DNA of 64,000 nt from Roseococcus suduntuyensis (GTDB lineage Bacteria; Pseudomonadota; Alphaproteobacteria; Acetobacterales; Acetobacteraceae): the NCBI RefSeq assembly GCF_014196305.1, contig NZ_JACIDJ010000001.1, positions 916,290 to 980,289 of the forward strand, given 5' to 3'. The notes under the pieces were generated by a model, which was not told the origin of the DNA, made no database searches, and worked only from the letters and a program-made list of their open reading frames with translations. Each line of letters begins with the position of its first letter. The first letter of the stretch is position 1. The translations under genes and the position numbers were made by a program. Positions 7,473 through 15,761 of the stretch are shown here, in pieces.

Positions 7473-8108
7473 TCAACCCTTCTTGCGGGCCTCCCACTCC
7501 GCCATGGTCAGGCGGGGCACCTCGACCCGGTCGGTGGTGCGGGCATACCAGCCGCGGCCGTGCATGCGGCCCACGAGGTCGAGCTTGGGGGTGTCGATGT
7601 AGTGGCGGGCGGGGTCCATCACCGCGTCGTCGCGCACATGCATGCCCACGACCTTGCCGAGCACGATGGTGTGCTCACCGGCCTCGACCAGCTGGAAGGT
7701 CTCGCATTCCAGGGCGACGGGGCTTTCGCCGATGCGGGGCGGCTTCACCTTGGCGGAGGGCACCTGGGTGAGTTCCGCCTCGGCCAGCTCGTCCACGCCG
7801 GGGGCGAAGTCGGTGGCCGTGATGTTCATGTGCTGGATGTGCGAGAAGGGCACCAGGCACACCACGAACTGGCCGGTGGCCTTGATGTTGGCCAGCGTGT
7901 CCTTCGGGCTGCCCTCGGGGCGCGGCCCGCAGCCGATGCCCACCACCACGGGGTTCGAGGAGAAGGCATTGAAGAAGGAATAGGGGGCGGCGTTCACCAC
8001 GCCCGCCTCGTCCTGCGTCACCACCCAGGCGATGGGGCGCGGCACCACGGTGCTGACCACCAGCTTGTAGCAGTCGGCGGGGGACATCTTCTCGAAATCG
8101 AACATCAT
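7473..8108 (-). CDS. Flavin reductase-like FMN-binding protein
   Basis: A 211-residue protein of the flavin reductase domain family (DIM6/NTAB type), a split-barrel FMN-binding fold. Recognisable blocks are VVPRPIAWVVTQDEAGVVN near residue 22, AAPYSFFNAFSSNPVVVGIG and the KDTLANIKATGQFVVCLV segment. Members act as NAD(P)H:flavin oxidoreductases for two-component monooxygenases or as FMN-dependent oxygenases. No monooxygenase lies next to it, so the physiological partner is unknown. The start is the first of two adjacent ATGs, preceded by GGAGG at about nine bases. It diverges from the chemoreceptor gene across 125 bases. Confidence 0.88.
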   Translation of the reverse strand: MMFDFEKMSPADCYKLVVSTVVPRPIAWVVTQDEAGVVNAAPYSFFNAFSSNPVVVGIGCGPRPEGSPKDTLANIKATGQFVVCLVPFSHIQHMNITATDFAPGVDELAEAELTQVPSAKVKPPRIGESPVALECETFQLVEAGEHTIVLGKVVGMHVRDDAVMDPARHYIDTPKLDLVGRMHGRGWYARTTDRVEVPRLTMAEWEARKKG

Positions 8109-8233
8109 GGGCGGGGGCCTCCGGTTGTGGCCGCAAGTTGGGCGGGGTCGCCCTGCCTGTCGAGGGGGTGGTGTTCATCGTCGCTTAAGCGGCGTGGGCG
8201 ATCCTGGGCCCGATCGGCCTGCGAGGAAAACCC

Positions 8234-10552
8234 ATGCGTGTCTTCAATAACCTGCGTGTCGCGACGAAACTGTCTATCAGCGCGGGCCTGACCATCACGC
8301 TGCTGACGGCGCTCGCCGCGGCCGTGATGTTCCAGGCCAACCAGCTGGAGCGCGCCAATGGCGAGGCGCGGCAGGGCAGCGAGGCAAGGCACTATTCCAT
8401 CGAGGTCGGCCAGGGGGTCTGGCGTGCCTACAGCCACGAACGCGGCGTGGTCCTGGCCCAGTCGGCGCCCGAGCTGGAGCGGGAGGCGGAGGCCCAGCGC
8501 CGCGCCCTGGCCGATGCCGCCGCCGCGCTGGGTGCGGCGCGGGACCGCGCGGGCACGGCCGGCCCCGCCGTGCTGGCGGCACTTTCCGCCGCCGAGGCCC
8601 GGCTGCGCGAGCTGGAGGCGCTGGCCGCCTCCCTGGTGGAGGCGCGCGCCGCGCTGCTGACCACGCGCGATGGGGAATTCTTCGCCCGCCAGCCGGATTT
8701 CGACCATGCCGTGGAATCCTCCAACGCCAATGTGCAGTTCGCCGCCGAGGGCGAGCAGCGCGAGGAACTGCGCGACACGCTGAATACCTATGTGCAGGCG
8801 GTGAATGAGACGCGCCTCAGCGCCCAGCGCTTCCTCGCCACTGGCGATGCCGCGGCGGTCAACCGGCTGCGGCGCGCGGCCGCGCAGTCTCGCGTGCATG
8901 GGCGGCGCTTCGCCTCCCAGGTGCCGGAGAGCATGCGCTTCGAGGCGGAGCGCCTGACCGATGCCGGCGCCGCCGTGGCCAGTGCGGCCGAGGCGCTGGC
9001 GACCCGCAATGCCGAGATCGCGACCATCCAGTCCGAGCGCCTGGCGCCGGCGCGCGACGCGCTGATGTCCACGCTGGACACCGCCGGGGCGGGGCTGCGC
9101 GCCAGCAGCGAGGACCTGGCCGCGGAGGCCATGCAGAGCGCGTCCCTGCTGCAACAGGTGGTGGTGGTGACGGGCGGCGTCATCGTGGCCTTCATGCTGG
9201 CCTTCGCCGTCCTCACCACGCGGGCCATCGCCACGCCGCTGTCGCGGCTGGCCGGCGCCATCCGCGACATCGCGGCGGGCGACACCGCGGCCAGCGTGCC
9301 GCACCAGGACCGCAGCGACGAGATCGGCCGCATCGCCGGCGCGCTGGAGGGGCTGCGCGGCGAGGTGCGCAAGGCCTTCGCCCAGGGCCAGATGCTGGAA
9401 CAGCTGAACATCGGCGTCATGACCGCCGACCCGCGCAATGACTTCCGCATCACCTATGTGAACCCGGAGGCCGTGCGCGTGATCCGCGCCGTGGAGCATG
9501 TGCTGTCGGTGAAGGCCGATGCGCTGATGGGCGCCAGCATGGACAGCTTCCACAAGAACCCCGCGCACCAGCGCGAGATGATGACCGATGACCGCCATCT
9601 GCCGCACCGCACCCGCATCAGCCTGGGCGGCGAGGTGATCGAGCTGAACGTCACCGCCATCCGTGACCGTGAGGGAACCTATGTCGGCCCCATGCTGACC
9701 TGGCAGCTGGTGACGGCCCAGGCCCGCCTGGCCGACAGCTTCGAGGTCGAGGTGGGTGGCGTGGTGGATGCCGTGGCCAATGCGGCGGGGCAGATGCAGA
9801 GCTCCGCGAACGGGCTGACCCAGGCGGCCGCGCTGTCGGGCCGCGAGGCGGAGGCGGTGGCCGAGGCCTCGGCCCGCGCCGGCGCCGATGTGCAGGCCGT
9901 GGCGGCCAGCGCCGAGGAATTGGCCGCCTCGGTCGCCGAGATCACGCGCCAGGTCTCCGAAGGCGCGCAGGTGGCGCGCAGCGCGGCCGAGGAAGCGCGG
10001 GCGACGGATGGCACGGTGCAGGGCCTGGCCCAGGCCGCGCAGCGCATCGGCGATGTGGTGCGCCTGATCAGCGACATCGCGGGCCAGACCAATCTTCTGG
10101 CGCTGAATGCCACCATCGAGGCCGCGCGCGCCGGTGAGGCCGGCAAGGGCTTCGCCGTGGTGGCGAGCGAGGTGAAGAACCTCGCCGCCCAGACCGCCAA
10201 GGCCACGGAGGAGATCGCGGCGCAGATCGGCGGCATCCAGGGCACGACCGAGCAGGCGGTGACCGCGCTGCGCTCCATCACCGCCACCATCGAGCGCATG
10301 AACGAGGTGACGGCCGCCATCGCCGCCGCCGTCGAGGAGCAGGGGGCCGCCACGCGCGAGATCGCCCGCAGCGCCACCCTGGTCGCCGACGGCACGGCCG
10401 TGGTGGCGCGCCGCATCGAGGATGTGCGCCGCGTCTCGGGCGAGACGGGCGGCGCGGCCGGCCATGTGCTGGAAGCGGCCAATGATCTGGCGGACCAGGC
10501 CGGATCGCTGCGCGGCAAGGCCTCCGAATTCCTGCGGCAGGTGCGGGCGTAG
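8234..10552 (+). CDS. Methyl-accepting chemotaxis protein with PAS domain
   Basis: A 772-residue chemoreceptor. Helices TM1 (about 12-34) and TM2 (about 306-328) enclose a periplasmic, mostly helical sensor of some 270 residues. A HAMP domain follows (about 328-376), then a PAS-like domain (about 385-495, with [20 protein letters not shown]), and the cytoplasmic signalling domain. The hairpin tip [20 protein letters not shown] (about 612-631) then [20 protein letters not shown] is nearly canonical, so coupling to CheA/CheW is expected. No other che gene is nearby, and no C-terminal CheR-binding pentapeptide is seen. The start is an ATG after GAGGAAAACCC. The PAS domain may sense redox or a cofactor, which is inference. 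Confidence 0.93.
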   Translation: MRVFNNLRVATKLSISAGLTITLLTALAAAVMFQANQLERANGEARQGSEARHYSIEVGQGVWRAYSHERGVVLAQSAPELEREAEAQRRALADAAAALGAARDRAGTAGPAVLAALSAAEARLRELEALAASLVEARAALLTTRDGEFFARQPDFDHAVESSNANVQFAAEGEQREELRDTLNTYVQAVNETRLSAQRFLATGDAAAVNRLRRAAAQSRVHGRRFASQVPESMRFEAERLTDAGAAVASAAEALATRNAEIATIQSERLAPARDALMSTLDTAGAGLRASSEDLAAEAMQSASLLQQVVVVTGGVIVAFMLAFAVLTTRAIATPLSRLAGAIRDIAAGDTAASVPHQDRSDEIGRIAGALEGLRGEVRKAFAQGQMLEQLNIGVMTADPRNDFRITYVNPEAVRVIRAVEHVLSVKADALMGASMDSFHKNPAHQREMMTDDRHLPHRTRISLGGEVIELNVTAIRDREGTYVGPMLTWQLVTAQARLADSFEVEVGGVVDAVANAAGQMQSSANGLTQAAALSGREAEAVAEASARAGADVQAVAASAEELAASVAEITRQVSEGAQVARSAAEEARATDGTVQGLAQAAQRIGDVVRLISDIAGQTNLLALNATIEAARAGEAGKGFAVVASEVKNLAAQTAKATEEIAAQIGGIQGTTEQAVTALRSITATIERMNEVTAAIAAAVEEQGAATREIARSATLVADGTAVVARRIEDVRRVSGETGGAAGHVLEAANDLADQAGSLRGKASEFLRQVRA

Positions 10553-10561
10553 GCTTGTTGC

Positions 10562-10659
10562 GCGACTGATTCACGCGGCCGGCTGTGCCGCCCGCGATCA
10601 GGCGCGGGTCGCTGCGCGACTGATTCACGCGGCCGGCTGCGCCGCCCGCGATCAGGCGC
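10562..10659. repeat. Stop-associated hairpin element (family A), two copies
   Basis: Copies at 10562-10605 and 10616-10659 are nearly identical (period 54). Left arm GCGACTGAT, then TCA, then a GC-rich inner stem, then right arm ATCAGGCGC. They fill the gap between the convergent chemoreceptor and xerD genes. The xerD stop codon (10652-10654) is read from the right arm of copy 2. The chemoreceptor TAG lies nine bases before copy 1. Confidence 0.88.
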
Positions 10660-11548
10660 GGGACAGCGGGTGGTGCTCCGCCAGCACCGCCCGCAGCTTC
10701 TCCTCCATCACGCGCGTGTAGATCTGCGTGGTGGCGATATCGGCATGGCCCAGCAGCATTTGCAGGCTGCGCAGATCGGCGCCGCGCGCCAGCAGGTGCG
10801 TGGCGAAGGAATGGCGCAGCACGTGGGGGCTCACGCGCTCGGGGTCGAGCCCCGCCGCCTCGGCCGCCTGCTTCAGCAGCAGCCCCACGCTCTGCCGCGT
10901 CATGTGGCCATTGGCCCCGCGCGAGGGCAGCAGGTAGCGCCCCGTGCGCGGTCTGCCCTTGGTGCTTTCCACCAGCCCCGCCCGTGCCTGGGCCGCCGCC
11001 TCCTTCGCGCGGCGTGACAGCGGCACCAGCCGTTCCCGCCCGCCCTTCCCGCGCACCATGACCAGCGGCGTGTCCTCGCGCAGCGCGCCGGCGGGCAGCG
11101 TCACCAGCTCGGAGACGCGCAGGCCGGAGGCATAGATCATCTCGATGGCGGCCACGGCCAGCGCGGCCTTGCTCTCGGGCAGGGTTTCGGCGCCGGCCAG
11201 CAGGGCTTGCACCTCGGCCTCGGTGAGCGCCCGGGGGAGGGGGGCGGGCAGCTTGGGGCTGTCCAGCAGCTCGGTCGGGTCGTCGGCGCGGTGGCCCTCG
11301 CGCGCCAGGAAGCGGTAGAACTGCCGCAGGGCGGAGAGGCGCCGCGCCTGGGTGCGGGGCGAGAGACCGATGGCGGCCAGGCCGCGCAGATAGGTCCGCA
11401 GCGAATCGGGGTCGGCCGTGGCGAGGTCGCCGCCCAGGGCGACCAGCGCATCCTCCAGGTCACGGCGATAGGCATCTGTGGTGTTGCGGGCGGCGCCGCG
11501 CTCGGCCGCCATCATCTCCAGGAAGGCTTCGAGCAGCGCGCCGGACAC
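10652..11548 (-). CDS. xerD: Site-specific tyrosine recombinase XerD
   Basis: A 298-residue tyrosine recombinase that resolves chromosome dimers at dif together with XerC. All catalytic residues are present: R144 (SGLRVSEL), K168 (RGKGGRE), H242 and R245 (PHVLRHSF), H268 (LLGHAD) and nucleophile Y277 (QIYTRV). The N-terminal SAM-like core-binding domain (1-100) and full family length argue for a Xer protein rather than a phage integrase. XerD fits slightly better than XerC, which I cannot exclude. The start is a GTG at 11548, one base after the stop of a 48-codon ORF. The stop is inside a family A repeat, so the C-terminal SRA is encoded by the repeat edge. Confidence 0.9.
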   Translation of the reverse strand: MSGALLEAFLEMMAAERGAARNTTDAYRRDLEDALVALGGDLATADPDSLRTYLRGLAAIGLSPRTQARRLSALRQFYRFLAREGHRADDPTELLDSPKLPAPLPRALTEAEVQALLAGAETLPESKAALAVAAIEMIYASGLRVSELVTLPAGALREDTPLVMVRGKGGRERLVPLSRRAKEAAAQARAGLVESTKGRPRTGRYLLPSRGANGHMTRQSVGLLLKQAAEAAGLDPERVSPHVLRHSFATHLLARGADLRSLQMLLGHADIATTQIYTRVMEEKLRAVLAEHHPLSRA

Positions 11549-11549
11549 G

Positions 11550-11696
11550 CTACCTCACCTGGAAGCGATCATTCGGAATGATGCGTTCCACCGCGGTGGG
11601 CGTCACCGGCGGGGGGAAGGCGGCGAACCACAGCACGGCCCCCGCGGCACCGAGCAGCAGAAGCAGGATCAAGGTCAGGATGGGGCGGCGGAACAT
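11550..11696 (-). CDS. Small membrane/exported protein upstream of xerD
   Basis: A 48-codon ORF beginning MFRRPILTLILLLLLGAAGA, a positively charged N-terminus and a strong hydrophobic segment (about 5-27), then a short tail rich in Pro and Val ending RIIPNDRFQVR. It is either a signal-anchored peptide or a single-pass membrane protein. Its TAG (11550-11552) is one base before the xerD GTG, suggesting a shared transcript and translational coupling. The gene faces aroK-aroB divergently. I do not recognise a family. Coding status rests on position, start/stop context and the membrane profile. Confidence 0.5.
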   Translation of the reverse strand: MFRRPILTLILLLLLGAAGAVLWFAAFPPPVTPTAVERIIPNDRFQVR

Positions 11697-11750
11697 GATG
11701 GGCGGTGCGTCCCCTCGCGCGAACAGGCCCGTGTGCTACCTTCCGTCGCC

Positions 11751-13430
11751 GTGTCACGCAACCTCGCCCCCCTGAGCCCTTTTCCCGAAACGCCATCCGC
11801 GCGCAGCATCGTGCTGGTGGGCATGCCGGGCGCCGGCAAATCCTCCATCGGCAAACGCCTGGCGGCGCGCTGGGGCATGCCCTTCCTCGACGCCGATTCG
11901 GAGATCGAGCAGGCGGCCGGCATCCCCATCACGGAAATCTTCGCCCGCTATGGCGAGGCGCATTTCCGCGAGGGCGAACGCCGCGTCATCGCGCGGCTGC
12001 TGGCGCGGCCGGAGCCCATCATCCTGGCCACCGGGGGCGGCGCCTGGCATGACCCCGTCACGCGCGCCGCGGTGCGCGAGGCGGGCGCGCTCTCCGTCTG
12101 GTTGAAATGCCGCCTGTCCGTCCTGCTGCGCCGCGTGGCGGGCCGCGAGCACCGCCCGATGTTCCAGAACGCCGACCCGCGCGCGGTGCTGGAGCGCCTG
12201 ATGACGCAACGCCACCCGAGCTATGCCGAGGCCGACATCACCTTGCTCTGCACCGACGAGAACCCCGAGGTCACGACGCGCCGCCTCGCGGAGGCCATCG
12301 GCGCGCACCGCCCGCCCGCGCGCATGCAGGTGGCGCTGGCGCGCGGCGCCTATGACATCCTGATCGGCCCCGGCCTGCTGCGGCGCGCGGGCGCCGAGAT
12401 CGCGCAGCGCGTCGAAGGCCGCCGCGCCGTGGTGGTCAGCGACGCCGCCGTGGGGCCGCTGCACCTGCCCGCGCTGCGCGAGGGGCTGGCGGATGGCGGC
12501 ATCCAGCTCGCCGCCGAAATCCTGGTGCCGCCGGGCGAGGCCAGCAAATCCTTCGCGGAATTCGAACGTGTGGTGGATGCCATCCTGTCCGCGCGTGCCG
12601 ACCGGCGGCTGGTCGTGATCGCGCTGGGGGGTGGCGTGGTGGGGGATCTCGCGGGTTTCGCCGCGGCCTCGGTGCTGCGCGGCCTGCCCTTCGTGCAATG
12701 CCCCACCACTTTGCTGGCCCAGGTGGACAGTTCGGTGGGCGGCAAGACCGGCATCAACACGTCGCACGGCAAGAACCTGGTGGGCGCCTTCCATCAGCCC
12801 AGGCTGGTCCTGGCCGACACCGCCACGCTGACCACCCTGCCGCCGCGCGAACTGCGCGCGGGCTGGGCGGAGGTGGCCAAGCACGGGCTGCTGCAAGGCC
12901 CGCTCTGGGATTGGTGCGAGGCGAATGGCGCCGCCGCGATGCAGGGCGACGCCGCCGCGCTGACGCACGCCGTGCTGGAAAGCTGCCGCCTCAAGGCCGG
13001 CGTGGTGGCGGAGGATGAGTTCGAATCCAAGGCGGAGGGCGGCCGCGCGCTGCTGAACCTCGGCCACACCTTCGGCCACGCGCTGGAGGCCGAATGCGGC
13101 TATGGCGGCGAGCTGCTGCATGGCGAGGCCGTGGCGGTGGGCCTGGGTCTCGCCGCCGAGATCTCCGCGCGCATGGGGCTGTGCAGCCAGGAATGGCCCG
13201 GCCGCGTGCGCGAACACCTGCGCGAGGTGGGCCTGCCCGCCCGCATCGCGACGCTTCCGCGCGTGTTTTCGGCGACGAGGCTCATCGCGCGGATGAAGGC
13301 CGACAAGAAGGCACGCGAGGGCGCCATGCGCTTCGTGCTGCTGCGCGGCGCGGGCGAGTGCTTCACCGATTCCTCGGTGCAGGAAGACGCCGTGCGCCGC
13401 CTGCTGGTGGATGAAGGATGTTCCGAATGA
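11751..13430 (+). CDS. Bifunctional shikimate kinase / 3-dehydroquinate synthase
   Basis: One 559-residue polypeptide carries two steps of the chorismate pathway. Residues about 18-180 are shikimate kinase (AroK): P-loop GMPGAGKSS at 24-32, DADSEIEQ binding-site block, TGGGAW and the lid GREHRPM. Residues about 190-555 are 3-dehydroquinate synthase (AroB): GGGVVGDLAGFAA near 293, QVDSSVGGKTGIN, GHTFGHALE near 438 and LHGEAVAVG near 456, with the metal and NAD ligands in place. Separate aroK and aroB genes are commonly adjacent. Here no stop or start separates them. The start is taken as GTG 11751, and an in-frame GTG at 11730 is possible. It overlaps the next gene by four bases (ATGA). Confidence 0.92.
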   Translation: MSRNLAPLSPFPETPSARSIVLVGMPGAGKSSIGKRLAARWGMPFLDADSEIEQAAGIPITEIFARYGEAHFREGERRVIARLLARPEPIILATGGGAWHDPVTRAAVREAGALSVWLKCRLSVLLRRVAGREHRPMFQNADPRAVLERLMTQRHPSYAEADITLLCTDENPEVTTRRLAEAIGAHRPPARMQVALARGAYDILIGPGLLRRAGAEIAQRVEGRRAVVVSDAAVGPLHLPALREGLADGGIQLAAEILVPPGEASKSFAEFERVVDAILSARADRRLVVIALGGGVVGDLAGFAAASVLRGLPFVQCPTTLLAQVDSSVGGKTGINTSHGKNLVGAFHQPRLVLADTATLTTLPPRELRAGWAEVAKHGLLQGPLWDWCEANGAAAMQGDAAALTHAVLESCRLKAGVVAEDEFESKAEGGRALLNLGHTFGHALEAECGYGGELLHGEAVAVGLGLAAEISARMGLCSQEWPGRVREHLREVGLPARIATLPRVFSATRLIARMKADKKAREGAMRFVLLRGAGECFTDSSVQEDAVRRLLVDEGCSE

Positions 13431-14446
13431 CCGATAAGAACCTGCAGGTCCTGCTGCGCCGCCGCCCCCAGGGCGCCCCCGTGCCCGAGGATTTCGAGGT
13501 GGTGGAAACCGCCATCCCCACCCCTGGCCCGGGCCAGGTGCTGGTCCGCGCGCATTTCCTCAGCCTCGACCCCTATATGCGCGGCCGGATGAGCGACGCG
13601 AAGAGCTACGCCAAGCCCGTGGCGCTGGGCGCCGTCATGGAAGGCGCCACGGTGGGCGAGGTGGTCACCTCCAACGACCCGTCCTTCAAGCCCGGCGATG
13701 TGGTGATGGGCGGCCAGGGCTGGCAGCGCTTCTGCGTGATGGATGCGGCGCGGCTGCGGAAGGTGGATACCTCGGTGGCGCCGCTTTCGGCCTATCTCGG
13801 CCTGCTGGGCATGCCCGGGCTGACGGCCTGGGTCGGCCTTGAGGATATCGGCACGCCCAAGGCCGGCGAGACGGTGGTGGTCAGCGCCGCCTCCGGCGCT
13901 GTGGGCCAGGTGGTGGGGCAGCTCGCCAAGGCGCGCGGCTGCCGCGTGGTGGGCATCGCCGGCGGTGCGGCCAAGTGCGACTTCGTGGTGAAGGAGCTGG
14001 GCTTCGACGCCTGCCTCGATCACCGCCAGCCGCTCGACCCGCAGCTCGACGCCGCCTGCCCGGACGGCATTGATGTCTATTGGGAAAACGTGGGCGGCCA
14101 TGTGCAGGAGGCGGTCTTCCCCCGCTTCAACGATTTCGGCCGGATGGTGATGTGCGGGATGATCGCGCAGTACAACATCGCCCCCGGCGCCGATGCGGCC
14201 GGCGCGCCGCCGGGCCCCAACCTCGGCCCCGTGGTGCGGAAGCGGCTGCGCATCCAGGGCTTCATCGTGAGCGACACGGGCTGGGGCCGCTATGACGCCT
14301 TCCTGGCGGAGATGACGCCGCTGATCGCCGAGCGCCGCATGCGCTGGCGCGAGGATGTGGCCGACGGCCTGGCCGCCGCGCCGCGCGCCTTCATCGGCCT
14401 TCTGCAGGGCGAAAACTTCGGCAAGCTGGTGGTCCGCATCGGCTGA
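13427..14446 (+). CDS. NADP-dependent medium-chain oxidoreductase (CurA/YncB type)
   Basis: A 339-residue zinc-free medium-chain reductase of the leukotriene B4 dehydrogenase/CurA group (COG2130). The N-terminal catalytic fold contains SLDPYMRGRMSD. The Rossmann domain has AASGAVGQVVGQLAK (AxxGxxG) and later YWENVGGHVQEAVF, both typical of double-bond reductases acting on enones and prostaglandin-like substrates. The structural and catalytic zinc ligands of alcohol dehydrogenases are absent, as expected. The ATG at 13427 overlaps the aroK-aroB TGA, whereas the upstream ATG at 13418 would give a longer overlap. The physiological substrate is unknown. Confidence 0.88.
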   Translation: MTDKNLQVLLRRRPQGAPVPEDFEVVETAIPTPGPGQVLVRAHFLSLDPYMRGRMSDAKSYAKPVALGAVMEGATVGEVVTSNDPSFKPGDVVMGGQGWQRFCVMDAARLRKVDTSVAPLSAYLGLLGMPGLTAWVGLEDIGTPKAGETVVVSAASGAVGQVVGQLAKARGCRVVGIAGGAAKCDFVVKELGFDACLDHRQPLDPQLDAACPDGIDVYWENVGGHVQEAVFPRFNDFGRMVMCGMIAQYNIAPGADAAGAPPGPNLGPVVRKRLRIQGFIVSDTGWGRYDAFLAEMTPLIAERRMRWREDVADGLAAAPRAFIGLLQGENFGKLVVRIG

Positions 14447-14451
14447 GTTGC

Positions 14452-14475
14452 GCGCGGGGCCACAAGGCCCCGCGC
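14452..14475 (+). terminator. Candidate terminator hairpin after the oxidoreductase gene
   Basis: A perfect 10-base stem, GCGCGGGGCC / GGCCCCGCGC, with loop ACAA, begins eight bases after the stop. It is followed by AAGTTCTCTTC, only weakly T-rich. The remainder of the gap to 14701 contains a T-rich patch (about 14500-14517) that may belong to the promoter of the next gene, and an SD-like GAGGAGAA just before 14702. Confidence 0.6.
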
Positions 14476-14701
14476 AAGTTCTCTTCGACATAATTTGGGC
14501 GTTTTTTCGGAACCCGCGCGCCGCTGGCGGGTTGGTTCAGCACGGGCCGCCCACGTGGCGGCACCGTAGCGGGGGCTTCAGCCGATGACGGCGACGCCCA
14601 CCCCAAGACCAAGGGACCCGTGAACCAACGCGCCGCAAGGCGCGGAGGAAGAACTGCGGCCTCCGGGCCGCAAACACACCCGTCTCGAGGAGAACAGTTG
14701 C

Positions 14702-15640
14702 ATGAAGAAGCATTTCATCACCACCACCGCGCTCGCGGGCGTCTTCGCCATCGGTATTGCTGGTGCGCCTTTCGCGCAGGGTGTGAACCCGAGCGCCCCC
14801 GGCAGCGCCGCCGGTGGCACCATGGCCCAAGGTGGGACCCAGGGCGGAACCGCTGGCACGCAGGGCGGCACCACCGCGCCGGGCGCCGGCCAGGCTGGCA
14901 CGCAGCGCGGCCCGACTTCGCCTGACGCCCGCAGCGGCACGCTGGGCGGCGCGACCACGCCGGGCGGCCAGGCTGGCACGCAGGGCGGCACCACGACCCC
15001 CGGCGGCCAGACCGGCACGCAGGGTGGCCAGCGCGGCACCCAGGGTGACGCCACGCGTCCCGGCCAGGGCACGCAGGGCGGCGCGACCCAGCCCGGTGGC
15101 CAGCGCGGCACGCAGGGCGGTTCGCTGATGCAGGACCAGCCCATTCTCGCCCAGGCCACCGTGCCCGGGCAGACCGGCGCGCAGCCCGGCCAGATGGGCG
15201 CCCAGCCCGGTATGACCGGCGCGCCGCAGGCCGGTGCGACGGGCCAGCGTGACCCCATGCGTCCGGGCGGTGCGGCCCCCGGCCAGCAGGCCACGATGAA
15301 CGAGGAGCAGATCCGCGGCATGCTCTCCGCCCGCGGCTACACCGACATCAGCGGCGTCGAGCGTGATGGCGATCACTTCAAGGTGAGCGAGGCCAAGCGT
15401 TATGGCCGCGACGTCGAGGACCTGCGCGTCAATGCCCGCACCGGCCAGGTGCAGGACGAGGCGCGGCTGAACGAGGACCAGGCCCGCAACCTGCTGGAGC
15501 AGCGCGGCTACACCGAGGTCAGCGACGTCTCGCGCGATGGTGACACCATCACCGCCCAGGCGAAGCGCGATGACCGCGAGATGCGCGTCCGCATTGACGG
15601 CAATACCGGCGCGGTGATGCCGCAGCCCGCCTCGAACTGA
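14702..15640 (+). CDS. Secreted Gly/Thr/Gln-repeat protein with two PepSY-like C-terminal domains
   Basis: A 312-residue exported protein of unknown function. A signal peptide (1-25, ending APFA before QGV) is followed by a low-complexity region (about 34-195) built on GTQGG, GGQ and TTPGGQ motifs, with GTQGG or GTQGD at about 45, 52, 93, 105, 112, 123 and 136. Residues about 199-250 and 255-308 are two copies of one domain. Each has an L-rich helix (EEQIRGMLSARGY and EDQARNLLEQRGY), a strand, D-G-D, and a closing TG-V turn (RTGQV, NTGAV). This resembles PepSY domains. The repeat region looks disordered and could be a surface or matrix component. It is followed 121 bases later by another Gln-rich secreted protein. 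Confidence 0.8.
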   Translation: MKKHFITTTALAGVFAIGIAGAPFAQGVNPSAPGSAAGGTMAQGGTQGGTAGTQGGTTAPGAGQAGTQRGPTSPDARSGTLGGATTPGGQAGTQGGTTTPGGQTGTQGGQRGTQGDATRPGQGTQGGATQPGGQRGTQGGSLMQDQPILAQATVPGQTGAQPGQMGAQPGMTGAPQAGATGQRDPMRPGGAAPGQQATMNEEQIRGMLSARGYTDISGVERDGDHFKVSEAKRYGRDVEDLRVNARTGQVQDEARLNEDQARNLLEQRGYTEVSDVSRDGDTITAQAKRDDREMRVRIDGNTGAVMPQPASN

Positions 15641-15761
15641 GGCATGGCACCGGCCGGGCGGGGGCATCCCCGCCCGGCCATCTCCGATGAATGGCCTGTC
15701 CGAACACGGCAACCGACGCCCCCGCGCCGGCGCTATGCCTCCAAACACAAGGACGCAGAAC

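Noticed and set aside
8105-10465. A 786-codon minus-strand open frame opposite the chemoreceptor
   Set aside because: The chemoreceptor on the plus strand has a full, conserved domain series. The antisense frame is a composition artefact.
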